Source of the DNA: Gymnogyps californianus
Lineage: Eukaryota; Chordata; Aves; Accipitriformes; Cathartidae
Assembly: GCF_018139145.2 (NCBI RefSeq)
Contig: NC_059500.1
Span: 52,508,663-52,572,662, forward strand
Length of the DNA: 64,000 bases
Reading direction: 5' to 3'
Under the pieces are notes generated by a model, which saw only the letters and a program-made list of their open reading frames with translations, ran no database searches and was not told the DNA's origin. The position numbers and the translations under genes are program-made. Positions 41,301-52,600 of the stretch are shown piece by piece (within the stretch, counting starts at the first letter, position 1; every line of letters begins with the position of its first letter).

Positions 41301-41629
41301 ATCCTGTGATCATAACATCAAGTCATGAATCATGGTCTTATTCCAACTGATTGATGAGCTCATTTTGCAACAGAGGACAAATTGGATTTTTTATTTATAA
41401 TGGTGATAAAATATACTGTGTGATCTTGCTATTCTGATGCTATCAGATTTCTGTTTTAATATAAATTTCACTAGTAACATCTGTAAGTGATTTCCTGACC
41501 TTTTAGTTATTTTTTTAATGCTTTCTGTTGCAGGTGAATAGTGTCACTGGAGAAACAAAACATTTCCTTCTTTTTTCATTTTGAAATCTTGACATGGCTT
41601 ATTTTTTATGTTTACTACTTAGATTAATT
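38311..41629. other. Intron immediately upstream of the Ig1 exons
   Basis: AT-rich intron with a GGTT/poly-T tract at 39187-39230. Nothing gene-like was recognised until the acceptor of the Ig1 exon. A strong acceptor-like CAG|GT lies at 41533/41534. Confidence 0.5.
39187..39230. repeat. (GGTT)n and poly-T low-complexity tract
   Basis: TTGG/GGTT tetranucleotide units beginning at about 39192 run into a T homopolymer ending near 39230. No retrotransposon body lies beside it. Confidence 0.85.
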
Positions 41630-41653
41630 TTGTTACTTTTTTGTTTGTTTCAG
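41630..41653 (+). other. 3' splice site (acceptor) of the first Ig1 exon
   Basis: A T-rich polypyrimidine tract ends TTTTTGTTTGTTTCAG directly before the exon. The boundary is fixed by the frame: the two bases CA after the AG complete the split codon before PPKFTRTP. A second good acceptor-like sequence lies 120 bp upstream at 41533 (see findings). Confidence 0.93.
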
Positions 41654-41799
41654 CACCACCAAAGTTTACAAGAACTCCTGTTGACCAGACAGGAGTTTCT
41701 GGAGGAGTCGCCTCATTCATCTGTCAAGCCACAGGAGATCCAAGACCTAAAATTGTCTGGAACAAAAAGGGAAAGAAAGTCAGCAATCAGAGATTTGAG
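41654..41799 (+). CDS. PTPRD: PTPRD coding exon, first half of Ig domain 1 (partial gene)
   Basis: This internal exon of a LAR-type receptor tyrosine phosphatase, a neuronal cell-surface receptor that organises synapses, encodes the N-terminal half of the first Ig domain. The exon enters in phase 1: its first two bases complete a split codon, then the frame reads [17 protein letters not shown] onward and ends with RFE in phase 0, 146 nt in all. Visible Ig landmarks are the B-strand cysteine in FICQATGD (codon 41722-41724) and the core tryptophan in IVWNKKGKK (41758-41760). The [14 protein letters not shown] and KKVSNQRFE segments fit PTPRD; as I remember the paralogues, PTPRS and PTPRF differ at several of these sites. 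The lysine cluster KKGKK is the glycosaminoglycan-binding patch known in this family. An AG acceptor precedes the exon, and the donor is GAG|GTATTA, which lacks the usual G at +5. The identification is firm; the paralogue call is slightly less so. Confidence 0.96.
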
Positions 41800-41805
41800 G
41801 TATTA
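41797..41805 (+). other. 5' splice site (donor) of the first Ig1 exon, weak
   Basis: The boundary reads GAG|GTATTA. The invariant GT is present and the exon-side bases are acceptable, but positions +4 to +6 (TTA) depart from the AGT consensus, so U1 pairing would be poor. The position is fixed by exact continuity of the protein, RFE to VIEF, with the next exon. Confidence 0.92.
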
Positions 41806-43704
41806 GGTCCATTGTTCTGTTCCTCTGAAAAACATTAATTCCAACCTCGCTTCTAATCCCAATATGTGTGCTTTATTATCAGTGATTAAACAAAATAGCT
41901 ATGACTATCGGGGATAATTTAGTAGGAGCAGTCTCGTGAAGTTTTTATTTTGCAAACTGGTGATGCATAGCACTGTTAAAGAGAAAACTGCTACTGCTGT
42001 TTTCTAAACTAGCATGATCTAACTGGGGAGCCTTGATGTGCTTCTGTTCAGCCTGCTATCTTTTCCACGAAGGAGATGGGGGAAAATTATTTGAGCAGTG
42101 GTTGCTGTCTCCAGAGAGCAAGCCACCTCCTTTTGTGACAGTGTGCATCGAACAGACCTAGGTTGCTACTGCTTCTGCTGCCACAATTGCTTACCACTGT
42201 TGCAGAGAGAGATGAAAGGGACATTGTAGTTCCTGCTGCTGAGGAGGAAATGTAAAACTTGTTTGCTCTTGATTCTTTTCTTAACAATAACCTAGGAAAA
42301 GGCTTTAGAGAAAGCTGTTTCCTCTCTCTCCACAACTTTCAGTTAAAGGAAACAGTGAAGATAATCTGTTCAAAGAATACTGGTTATTTGGGGGAAATAA
42401 GACAACAAATATTATTCCCTCTTTTAGTGTCAGGAACAATTAATATCAAATATGGATTGACCTTTAACATGAAGAAAAAACTCAGAAAATGGGAGAAGGC
42501 TTGTAGAATAGATACCAAAACTGGCACTAAGAGTGTATAATTTTCACTGTGTCTCTTCACTGTTTTCAATGTTAAATGAGAGACTTCTGCATTAAGAAAA
42601 CAACTGTTTGGAAGATGACTAATTTGTATATAAAACAGACGTGACATGCATTTTATGAGTGAATGATCTAAGATATATGTATTAAAAGTTGACTGAATAT
42701 TGAAGTCTTCTGTGTTAATTTTCAGTAGTATTTGGGAAGATTACTTGCCCTGGCTTTCAGGTTAGATTTACGTCAGCAGAAAAGAATTGCATTTTTTGTA
42801 TAAACTAAGGGGGTTTTATTCCTTTTTTTTTAAATATTTAAAGGCATTGGAATTTCTTCATTAACCAATATAATTCTTTGCTTGTGTATTTACTACAATG
42901 TGAGAAATAAAAGCATGAATTTAAATGTGACCTCCTAGTGCCAAGAACTATTTGCACTTTGCAGAGCATATGCAGAGCTGTAATTGGCTAGAGGGATTAA
43001 CATAGAAATTTTATCGTAAACTCTACATAATTTATCCCCTTCTGGTCACAAAATTTTCACTCGAGGTGAGTTCTAAACAGTGAAAGACTGGGCATGTACA
43101 TGTTTACTCTGTTGATTCAGTTTTATTTTGCAATATGTCGTGGTTTATTTGCTTCATATATTGTTTTCTATGTACCTATGTACCTGTTTTTAGGGAGAAT
43201 AAGCAAAAATAAAACAGTTTTATTTCTGTAAAACATATTTGAATGGAACTATAAAAAATAATTTTAAATGTTTTAAAAATTCCTTTACTAGACTGCTGAA
43301 CAAGCTGTATAGCCAAGTAAGATGGAATGTAATTCAAAGAAATAGAAAACACTTACCAAATATTTTATAATTTTTATTATAACCACTAAGCAGAGTAGTT
43401 ATAAAGTGTGCAGAGCACAACAATATTTTAAGCAGCTTTCCTTCCTGTCCAAAGTAAGGCCACTAATTCATGTTGTAGAATCTCTAAATAAGAACAGAAC
43501 AGTAGAAATGAGATTCAAAAAAGACACATGGAACATTTGGGAAAGAAGAAACATCTGACATTGTCAACTGCACCAATAAGAGAATAATTAGTTGGGCTTC
43601 TTTTCCTCTTCTTTCACATTAATATTTTGTATATTTCTCTGAGTTTGATTATTTAGTAATACAAGACATGAAAATGTTTTTACCTGGCCACCTGTCTTCA
43701 TAGT
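41806..43704. other. Intron between the two Ig1 exons, first part
   Basis: Unique-looking intronic sequence. Short open frames on both strands (for example at 42087-42647) have no recognised domain. No repeat family was identified. Confidence 0.5.
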
Positions 43705-44100
43705 AATACAGTAATACAGTAAATACAGCTGGAAAGGACTTCAGTGGGCCATCTAATCCACATGATTTCCTAGGGGTGCTGGGGGTTACTTTTTTTTTTC
43801 CCCTCCAATGAACTTGGACAGCCTCCTACAGTATTTCATGAACCTTACCATGATTTTTTTTCTCATATGGAACCTGAACTTTTTGCTGGAACTTGATGTA
43901 CACAGCAATTGTCTTATCTAGCAACGAGGGAAGAAATAGTTTATTCCCTCTCTCTTGACAGTGGCTTGTTTATATATTTGAAGATTATTATCGTTGAATG
44001 TGGAATGTTCTTGCTCACAGGCTAATTCTCACAGCTGAGTGAGAATAGTGGTGAGAGCTATACATTGTTTCTGAAATTAAAGGCTACAATAAGACCTTGT
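43705..44100 (-). mobile_element. Old CR1 3'-end remnant, antisense
   Basis: CTGGAAAGGACTTCAGTGGG and CCATCTAATCCACATGA resemble the antisense CR1 3' UTR block TTGGAAGGGACCTTTAAAGA / TCATTTAGTCCAACC seen at 4268-4302. Further along, TTTATATATTTGAAGATTAT and AGGCTACAATAAGACCTTGT fit antisense CR1 coding sequence further from the tail. The order and orientation match a minus-strand CR1, but divergence is high, with many indels. Borders are approximate. Confidence 0.5.
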
Positions 44101-45991
44101 GGGACTTCACTATTAATCTTTCATCTTTTATTTGTATTGCAAGTATATACTATGAATGAATGTGATACAGGAGGATTCCTTTTTCTCCTCTTGCTTCAAA
44201 TCAATTCAAATAATAAGAATTAGAAAAATTAAGTTACTAAGAAGTCTTTCTCAGAGGAACTTAAAAAGAAACAGAGAAGAGTGAAAAAAGTTCAAATATT
44301 TGCACCATTCTACCCTGTGGCATGAGGCTGGTTTTATTCAAAAATCCGTGCTTTTTAAAAAAAAAAATCTCATTCAGTAGATGAGGAGGAATTAACTATC
44401 TGTGATATGCAGGAAAGGGGAGAACTCATCACAGGAAAAGTAAATCCATTTTATGATACATATTTTGGAGACACCAGACTTGAAACAATCTCTGCAATAT
44501 TTGCCCAACCCAGTCTGCTGCAGTTGTTTTTATTAGCCATCCAGCTGGGATTATTCAGCATTCAGATTTAAACAATAACAATTATTCTTTTTCAGTGTAA
44601 TGACTGTGATTATTTCGATCCCATGCTTTCATTTTTTATCTAGAAATCATTAGTCTGTCTGCTTTAAGATTGTGAAATTTTCCTTTCCCTCATAAATGTT
44701 AATATATTAAGAATTCTAGTTACTCTTTTGTTTGTGCTAAGATCAGATGGAGATTTTGTGTTGTCTAGGTTTGTTTAGGATAATGTCTTTACTTAAAGAA
44801 CAAGGAAAAGTAATACAGCCTGTGGGCTATCAAACCAATTTCTTCTCAGAAAAAAACAGGTTTTTATCTTATCTCCACTTAGACTTCTCCCACTGCTAAG
44901 AAGAAACCGAGCAATTCCTACAATGAAAATGGGAAGATAATGGCATATAACCATAGTTCCCAACCCTGTACTTTATTTCTGTCTTACTCGCAACAAGTAT
45001 AGAGATCTAGCAGGTTACTTGTGTGTAAATAAGACGTACAGACACAAACATATGTGCAAATAGATATATATGTAAATTGTTTTGTGCGTATATATAGATT
45101 ATGGCCAAATATTAATTATTTTGTAAAAAAACCCAGAAATTTGTGACTGTCCTTTCTTGATAAATGCCATTTACCTGATGGTACTACTAATATATATTAT
45201 GGACAAATAATATTTTTGAAGAGTAGATTAAATAAATATTATTAGTTAATTATTAGGAAGACTTTTCCAATGCCTGGAGTGCTGCAGTACTCACCAATAT
45301 CTAATGTGATTCTGGCTGCAGAAGGAAATAAGAGCCGTTCAATTAATTCTTTCTCATATGAAAATTAGTATTTCTTGTGTAAATACTGCAATTTAAAAAC
45401 TAAATCTTAAAGTTTAGCCTTATTATTAGTCTCTTAACTGGTCACATGTTTTCTAATACATTATTGGATAAATTTACTTATGTTCTGTGGGTTAAATGCA
45501 TAGCTAAACTGAGTAGTCCTATCTTGTTCAGAAGTTGCTGACCCTTTTTCACTTTGGAGCTAAATGAATGAGTGAACAGCACTCTGTGAGTAGAGTGGAA
45601 ATATAGCCTGCGGCAATTAAAATGAATGTAACTGGCATTTGAAGGTAGAGTACTTAAGCTAAGAGAATAGAGAGAGATTGGTGGTGAATTTCAGGATAAA
45701 AGAGCATTAAGTTACAGAATCCTTTCTTACAGCCCTTGTTAGCTGGGGGGTTTTATGTTGTTTTTCATCCTGTCTTTTTTTGAAACTATCTTAGAGCGGC
45801 CATCAAATACTCACTGAACAGCAAAGTATGTTACGAGGCTTTGCCACTTAAGCATTTTCCCATCTGTGTGGAATTTGTCCTGGTATGTGTATTTGAAAAA
45901 CGAACCTGGCTTTGATGACATGAATATCAGCAAGTCACTGTTCATGAACAGGTTAACTGAGGGATAGGCGTTTGTAACAACATCTGTGACA
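44101..45991. other. Intron between the two Ig1 exons, second part
   Basis: AT-rich intron up to the second Ig1 exon. It contains AT-rich stretches near 45060-45110 and 45188-45250. No gene or repeat family was recognised. Confidence 0.5.
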
Positions 45992-46011
45992 GCTTTTGTT
46001 TCCTTCTATAG
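45992..46011 (+). other. 3' splice site (acceptor) of the second Ig1 exon
   Basis: The pyrimidine tract GCTTTTGTTTCCTTCTATAG precedes the exon. The exon starts immediately with GTAATA, giving an AG|GT juxtaposition. The protein frame confirms the boundary. Confidence 0.93.
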
Positions 46012-46153
46012 GTAATAGAGTTTGATGATGGATCTGGATCAGTTCTCAGAATACAACCACTGCGCACACCACGAGATGAAGCTATTTATGAATGTGTGGC
46101 TTCCAATAGTGTTGGCGAAATAAGTGTGTCCACGAGACTCACTGTTTTACGTG
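46012..46153 (+). CDS. PTPRD: PTPRD coding exon, second half of Ig domain 1 (partial gene)
   Basis: This exon continues the Ig1 domain of PTPRD. It starts in phase 0 with [18 protein letters not shown] and ends after TRLTVLR plus one base, so it is 142 nt and leaves in phase 1. It carries the F-strand motif DEAIYEC, the Ig pattern in which Asp, Tyr and the second disulphide cysteine (codon 46093-46095) are conserved. That cysteine pairs with the one at 41722-41724. [12 protein letters not shown] and [13 protein letters not shown] match PTPRD as I know it; PTPRS has a different G-strand (ITVHAKLTVLR). One apparent difference from mammalian PTPRD is Ser in ASNSVGE where I recall Asn. The acceptor is TTCCTTCTATAG and the donor G|GTAAGT is consensus. 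The first six bases of the exon, GTAATA, resemble a 5' splice site. The following exon (start of Ig2) was not recognised in the remaining 17.8 kb. Confidence 0.96.
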
Positions 46154-46159
46154 GTAAGT
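46151..46159 (+). other. 5' splice site (donor) of the second Ig1 exon, strong
   Basis: The boundary reads GTG|GTAAGT, a perfect match to the intronic consensus through +6. The last exonic base G begins the next codon, consistent with the acidic residue that follows TVLR in PTPRD. Confidence 0.93.
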
Positions 46160-48524
46160 TCTTTCTAAATATAACTAATTTACTTCATAGAGCTGAAAGT
46201 GCTATGTTGTTGTAAAACAGAGGTTTCTCTCCAGGAAAGTTAAGTACAGTTCTTTTCAAATGGGCATTATCATAGTCCTGATGCTGTTAAATACAAAACT
46301 TTTTCATATAATACTTGAATATCGTGTTTCTGATTTTTGACCATCAAATGATAATGTGAGTATACGGGGTATGACAGATTAGAGTGAAGAAAAGAAGTAA
46401 GAAACAAGTGAAACAGGAGTGCTGTGCACAACAGGTTATTATATCAATTATTAATCCAAAAACAATGCTTTATGAATGCATTTGATTTTAATTTTAGTAA
46501 ATATAAAGCTAAGCTGCCCTGGGTACCTTAGCTTTATGTGATCAGCATTTATACAGAAATTTGCCCAATTAACAGTGACCTTGGAAAAGTTGCATAAATG
46601 GTTTTTAGATGAGGTTAAGCTACTACAAGATTTTCCCCCCAACATATAACACATAAAAAAGGAGAGGACTTCTTCCATTTCAAATATACATCACCTGAAT
46701 TGTATTCTTACTTCGGCAAGAAGTTTTTGAAGACAGCAAAGGAAAAAATCCATTTTTTCAACTATCCTTCAGGAGTGAGGATATGAATGTACTGCCAAGT
46801 CTACTGTCCAGATAATACTCAGAGGAGTAAATACTAGTAGTCAAATGACCTGAATGTTTCATTCTGTCACCTGGAGATGAATGGAAACTGGATTTGGAGA
46901 CACTTCATGAAATATCACACTCTTCAGTTTGCAGGGTTGCTTTTATGACTGAAGATTACTGTCTTGTATTGTGATATTACATGGCATTACTTGACTTGCA
47001 GGATTAACTGCTAGGGGCCTGTTTATAGGAATTGAAGATGATTAGTCAGCTTTACAGAATTTAGAAGAAAATTTGTAAAATGTATGATTTAAATAATTTT
47101 TTTTTTATCCTTTTAACCCAGCAAGTGTAGGGTGACAGAGGTGTCTTTTCTTTTCTTTTTCTCTGAAGTTGGATTTTTATTCAAAAAAAGAAAAATAAAA
47201 GATTTCTTTCCGTACTTTCATTAGCTATTTTAGTCAGTACAGACAGTTCTGGCATTACTGTTGGAGTCAACTAACAACACTATGTACATATATAACAAAT
47301 AATAACACTAGGTACGTATATATTGTTTTCTTAGAGGTAGTCTGGTGTAAGCAAGCCTTTTTCATATTTAAAGTTCTTATCTCTAATGCCGTGATTGTTC
47401 CTTCTGTTATCTTTTAAAAATTCTTCCCAGTCTAGCCAATGAAAATGGGAAGATTGATAGTTAGGTTCATGTTTTAACAGCACCATGGACCTGTTCTTGA
47501 CTCCCTAAGATAGGGTTTTCCCTTTATTAACTGATAGAAGCACTTTTTGTGCACAGCTTCCATGTTGTTGAAAATGAACATAAAATGACATTTTCATACT
47601 GCATTAGAAGTTTTGTAAATTAAAGGGAGATGGGAAAAGAGAGGAGGGGAAAAAAAAGCAAAAAACTGTGAAAACTCAGGTGGAAGAAGTATTCTTTGGC
47701 TTCAGAGTTTCTTGAAATGTATTTGCAAGACTCTCTGGTCTTGAAATGTGCATGCATGTGTTTTGAAAGATACTGTTCTAAACGAACTAAAGTTCTGATT
47801 TGGGGGTTTGTAGAGAAGAAGCAACAGCCTTCATCTCTCTACCAATGGCCGCAGTGGTTGAAAAAGGCAGAAGAGTTGTCTGAGAGTCAAAACTGACTGA
47901 CTGTAAAATGTGATCTGTTTCTTTGCTTGTCCTATTGATTATTTAATCAATTTTTTGTAAGGCATATGTGGCTCTTCTGCCTATTTCTTACTCAAATAGC
48001 TCAATACTACTTCAGACAACACTAGCATCAGATCCTGTTTTAAAAACCATGCATAATGATATGCATATGCAAATGCCTGATAAACAAATGCCTGATGAAC
48101 AAAAAATGTACGTTATTAGTTATGAAGTTAAAATTTAAACCCATTTAGATTTTAATTTTTAATTAAAAATCTATTATCTAATTAAAAAAAAAAGAAATAT
48201 GAAAGATTGTGTGTTGTTTCCAGCCATAATACATATGGCTTTTGCAACTGCTGGAATATACTTTGGCCCCAGGAACAGATTTATGGATTTAATCTGAAAC
48301 TAGGAACATATAAGAACTCATGAATATACTGGGACTGTAGATTTAGATAAAGGGGTAACATCACAGAAAGCAAGGACCATGCAGAGTAACGGGCCATTGT
48401 AAGGAAATTTTGGCAGGGTTAAAATTTTGAAGTGCTACAAGTACAACGACTTGCTATATTGCTTTCCAAGACAAAGGATAGTTCAGCACTAAGGGCATTA
48501 GGCTGGAAGATAAGTAATTCTGTT
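46160..48524. other. Downstream intron, first part, no gene seen
   Basis: AT-rich intron. A 14-nt perfect palindrome (TTTTTAATTAAAAA, 48156-48169) lies inside a longer imperfect inverted repeat. No next PTPRD exon was recognised. Confidence 0.5.
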
Positions 48525-48788
48525 TGTCCTGGTTTTGGCTGGGACAGAGTTAACTTTGTTTTTAGTAGCTGGTACAGTGCTGTGTTTTGGATTTAGTGTG
48601 AGAATGATGTTGATAACACTCTGATGTTTTAGTTGTTGCTAAGTAGCGCTTATCTTAAGCCAAGGACTTTTCAGTTTCCCGTGCTCTGCCAGCAAGCAGG
48701 TGTGCAAGAAGCTGGGAGGGAGCATAGCCAGGGCAGCTGGCCTGAACTAGCCAAAGGGGTATTCCATACCATGGAACGTCATGCCCAG

Positions 48789-48796
48789 TATATAAA
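48789..48796 (+). promoter_or_regulatory. TATA box of LTR copy 1
   Basis: TATATAAA about 265 bp into the LTR, in the expected place for the U3 promoter. The same motif sits at the same place in the second copy (57873-57880). Whether it is active is unknown. Confidence 0.6.
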
Positions 48797-48992
48797 CAGG
48801 GGGGAGTTGGCCGGGAGGCACAGATCGTGGCTCGGGAACTAACTGGGCATCGGTCAGCGGGTGGTGAGCAATTGCATTGTGCATCACTGTTTTTTTCCTT
48901 CCCCCCCTTCCTTTTTTTGTTGCATTCCTTTTCATTACTATTATTATTATATTTCATTATTACTATTGTTAGTATTATATTTTACTTTAGTT

Positions 48993-48998
48993 ATTAAA
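48993..48998 (+). terminator. Polyadenylation signal of LTR copy 1
   Basis: ATTAAA at the place where the R region of the LTR should end. The second copy has ATTCAG here (58073-58078), so its signal is lost. Confidence 0.55.
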
Positions 48999-49613
48999 CT
49001 GTTCTTATCCCAACCCACGAGTTTTACTTTTTTTTCCCTTTGCTTTCCTCCTCCTCACCCCACTGGGAGGGGGAGGGGGAAACGGCTGCGTGGTGCTTAG
49101 TTGCTGACTGGGGTTAAACCACGACACTGTTATAAGCTTCTGCTTTGCAAACTTACACAAATCTTCATCTTGTACAGTCTGCAATAGTAGCCTAGTGGAA
49201 AACACTCCATCTGATTATGCCTTTGTGGGAAAGAGTGTCTCTGTGCCTCACATAGCTGCTGTAGGAATAAATATATATCATAGATGTGCACAGGAATTAA
49301 CAGACATAATCAAATGCAAAACAAGAGTGGAGTTAGTTGAATCTGTGGTCCACTTAGGCTTTACTCATCCCTGGGGCATGTGTGTGACTCTGGATTGCAG
49401 AAGATACACACATAACTTTCATATGTGTTCTTCAAGTCTTTCCATAATGGTGCTATCACAGACCCAACTTGGCATTTGTACCGCTTGCAAGAGGGCACCC
49501 TGGGGAGGAAGTCAGGGTTTACCCACAATTCAACCCACAAGTATTGCAACCCTAATATGAGACGTTGGTGAAATCTGGATATTCCCAGGAGTTGAAGTAT
49601 CTACCTATATTCA

Positions 49614-49638
49614 TTTTTGTTTGTTTGTTTGTTTGTTT
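49614..49638. repeat. (TTTG)n microsatellite
   Basis: Five consecutive TTTG units flanked by extra T bases. Confidence 0.93.
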
Positions 49639-52600
49639 CACTAAATCCAGTTTAACTGCTACAAATCATTTGTGCAGCACAGAACGGCAACATTTTTGCC
49701 ATTATGTCCATATTTTTAGAGCCAAACTTGTCAGTTTTTCTATCTGTGTCGGTATAGAGTAACAGTAGTTCTATGCACTACAGGTTTTACCCTGTTTTGT
49801 TAGGTTCTTACACTATGACCAATCTGTAGTACTTGAGCCTCTAAGAACTACGAATATAAATGAAGTCTTTAGCTTCTGGGTGTTGAAACTTCACAGTGTG
49901 AGAAGGAAAAAGGGCAGAAAAGGCAGCTACAGATGATAACATTTCAAGGCCTTAGCAGGGACAAAGTATTAGGCCTTTTTTCTGTTACCAGAGTAAAACA
50001 GGAAACGTTCCAGGCTAAACTTTTACATGCTAGGCTGAATATTGTGACAGTCTGGACCAAGAGTGAATGTCTGAGATAAATGGAAACTGCTTTTGGTATT
50101 CTGTATATAAAGGAGGTGGTTGCTTTCCAGGACAGATTCACCCACGTGAAAATGCTGAATTTGAAGGGAAACAAGGCTTGTAAGGAGAAGTCTGGAAGTC
50201 TTCTTCCAGACAAGAGGAGTCGATGCTATTTATTTTGGAGCTCTCTGTTTTGAAAATTTGTGCTGAGAACCATGTGAGTGGAACAGTGCTTTGATTCGTT
50301 AATTCAAAATTCTCAGTGTTCAATAGGCAATGAAAGACAATTAAGTGTAGGATCTTCCCATACTCTGCAGATATCAGAGGTGGAATAGCTTTCCTTTTAT
50401 TGTCCATTCATTTCTTGTTAAAGCCTCCTAACTCCGTTTTTTGGTCTTGCAAATGGTGGATAACAGACATTTTTCATGGCTACAGAACAAGGATTCTGGC
50501 ATCATATGCAAGAATACAAATTGTTCAGGAAGGAGGAAATGAGGTGCCTCCTTCTAGTAGAAAGCTCAGCAACAATTCCATGCCGTTAATTTTAAGGAAT
50601 CCTGCTTTTCATTTTTTAAGTGATTTTTTGATTATTATTCCTTGATAAAGTTCTGCCAAGAGTATAAGGACCTCAAGAAACTTAGCTTCAAGTACCTCCT
50701 GAGAGGTATATGATTGCCGCACAGAAGAGTGTAGTTTTTAAGCAAGCATGGAGAAGGTCCAGTAGAGCAGAATACCCAAGTACATTCTACTATCACTGCT
50801 ATTTGCTTTGTTTTCTTTACTGTCTGGGAAGTAAAGAGAGAGACTACACAGGGCACTTAAGCAGAAGGCAGTTTGTTTTCTTAGCCCACAATTTTCTCTA
50901 TTGTTGATCGTAGTGTGCATTATGAAAATATTGACATATAGTATCTTTGTAGCATGGGCACTGTATAGGGATGGAAGAATTAAAGTAAAATTTCTATGGG
51001 AAGTGCCTCGGGCAGTTATTCCTTTTTATGCTTTTTAGAAACTGTTTGATTTAATGTCAAACAGTCATTGCTGCATAAAATAAAAAGTAAAATATTTACT
51101 GAACAGTGTTTCCCTGTCCATTGATACACACAGAGACAGAGATTGAGATAATTGAGAGAGATGATTTTTATTAGACTCTCGGAAGTGCGGAGCATTTCCA
51201 CACTGTTTAAAAAAAAACCAAAACAAAAAAAACAAACCAGAGATGATGAATCCAAGGTGCTACATTTTTGGCTTCTGCTGCTAGCAATAGATTCAATGAT
51301 AATAGAAGCTCATTTCTGTATTTTCACTGTACCCAGTAGTACTGAAATGAGAAGGAACTATTTTGAAGTAATCTGTCATCTGGGACAGCTATCTTTGAGG
51401 GCATGGAAATTAGACAAATGGAGTGGCACAGCTATAATGTTGGAAAATGTGCTGTGGGATGTCTCATTTCTAGATGAATGAGAGGAAGGACTGTACATAT
51501 TCTGGGTATTAGCTGCACGGTAGGAGAAATTTGCCATGTTCCAGCTGGAGCTGTATAAACGATGTATACCAGTGTTTATCTGACTTAACTGTTTGCTGTA
51601 TAGTCACAGTGATTATTGCCAGGGGACTGCTAGCAGGACAGGCTTTTGAAAGTGGAATTAATAGAAACAAGGAGAGTAAGAAAATACCTGTGCAAGAACT
51701 TCATACACTGGAAAGACATTTATCTCAAACATATATTGCATGAGAAGGCTTTTGAAGAGCCAAAGGACTATCTTTCCCCCAAACTTCCTGAACTTTCAGT
51801 GATCATGCTGTATGTAGCACCTTGTGACCAGAATTAGCATGTTCATTACAGTCCTATTTTTATTATCCCTGTTTTTGAAGAGGAACACTGTTGTTCCTGC
51901 TGTGAGAATGGTACTTTGCAGTTTATGTTGTAAAGTCTCTCCTGGGGAGCTATGCAAGGAAGATTAAGGAACAAAACACAGCTGCTTGACAGTCACACAA
52001 AAGGAATTTGTGAAATAGTGAAACAAAAGGAGAGGTAGCCAATACAACTTAAGCTTTAAAAAAAACCTTACAGGCGGTTATAGAATGGTATGCAGATTTC
52101 TTGAAATGGCTTATAAACTAGTACAGCATTAGAAATATTTAGCTGTAACGTTAGAAACTGTTTTGAAATATTTTCTTTGGGTATGCAAATATATGTTGGG
52201 CAAATAAAACATTTGCCTTCCGTGCAGTATAATTTGAAATACTTAATGAATTATTGATCTTTATAAAGATGGGGTGGTGGGGTTTAACCACTAGCCAGAA
52301 CAGGATACAAAAGAATACTTTTGTGAAATACATGGTCCATTTCCCATGGCTGACTTCTATGTTACTCTCTGTTTTAAGTTCCTTTATAGTACAGGCATAT
52401 ACATGGTACCTAATGTTAATGGTTTAGAAAATATTGCACCTTATAAATTCTCTAACAATCAATGCACATATAAGGGTCTATTACTGTAAATATATGATGC
52501 AGGGTATTGAGTTCAACTTCTAGGTATATACCCTTGATCCTACTGATTTCACAGTTATGGTTGACTTTTGTGTAGTTCTTTAAAAAGCTGTGTTTACAGT

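Larger units (their letters stand above)
48525..49126 (+). mobile_element. Solo LTR of an avian endogenous retrovirus (copy 1 of 2)
   Basis: A 602-bp element begins TGTCCTGGTTTTGGCTGGG and ends GGGGTTAAACCACGACA, with TG...CA termini. It is bounded by a perfect 5-bp target duplication, CTGTT at 48520-48524 and 49127-49131. It carries a TATA box TATATAAA (48789-48796), an ATTAAA polyadenylation signal (48993-48998) and a TTATTATTA-rich segment before it. It is about 90 percent similar by eye to the LTR at 57609-58201. No internal retroviral genes lie beside it, so it arose by LTR-LTR recombination. A 5-bp duplication is usual for ERVL-type elements, so that class is likely but is an inference. 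It lies in sense with PTPRD. Confidence 0.93.

Noticed and set aside
49195..49560. 121-codon plus-strand open frame just after LTR copy 1
   Set aside because: It looked at first like possible internal retroviral sequence, but the target duplication shows the LTR ends at 49126, and no retroviral motif is present.
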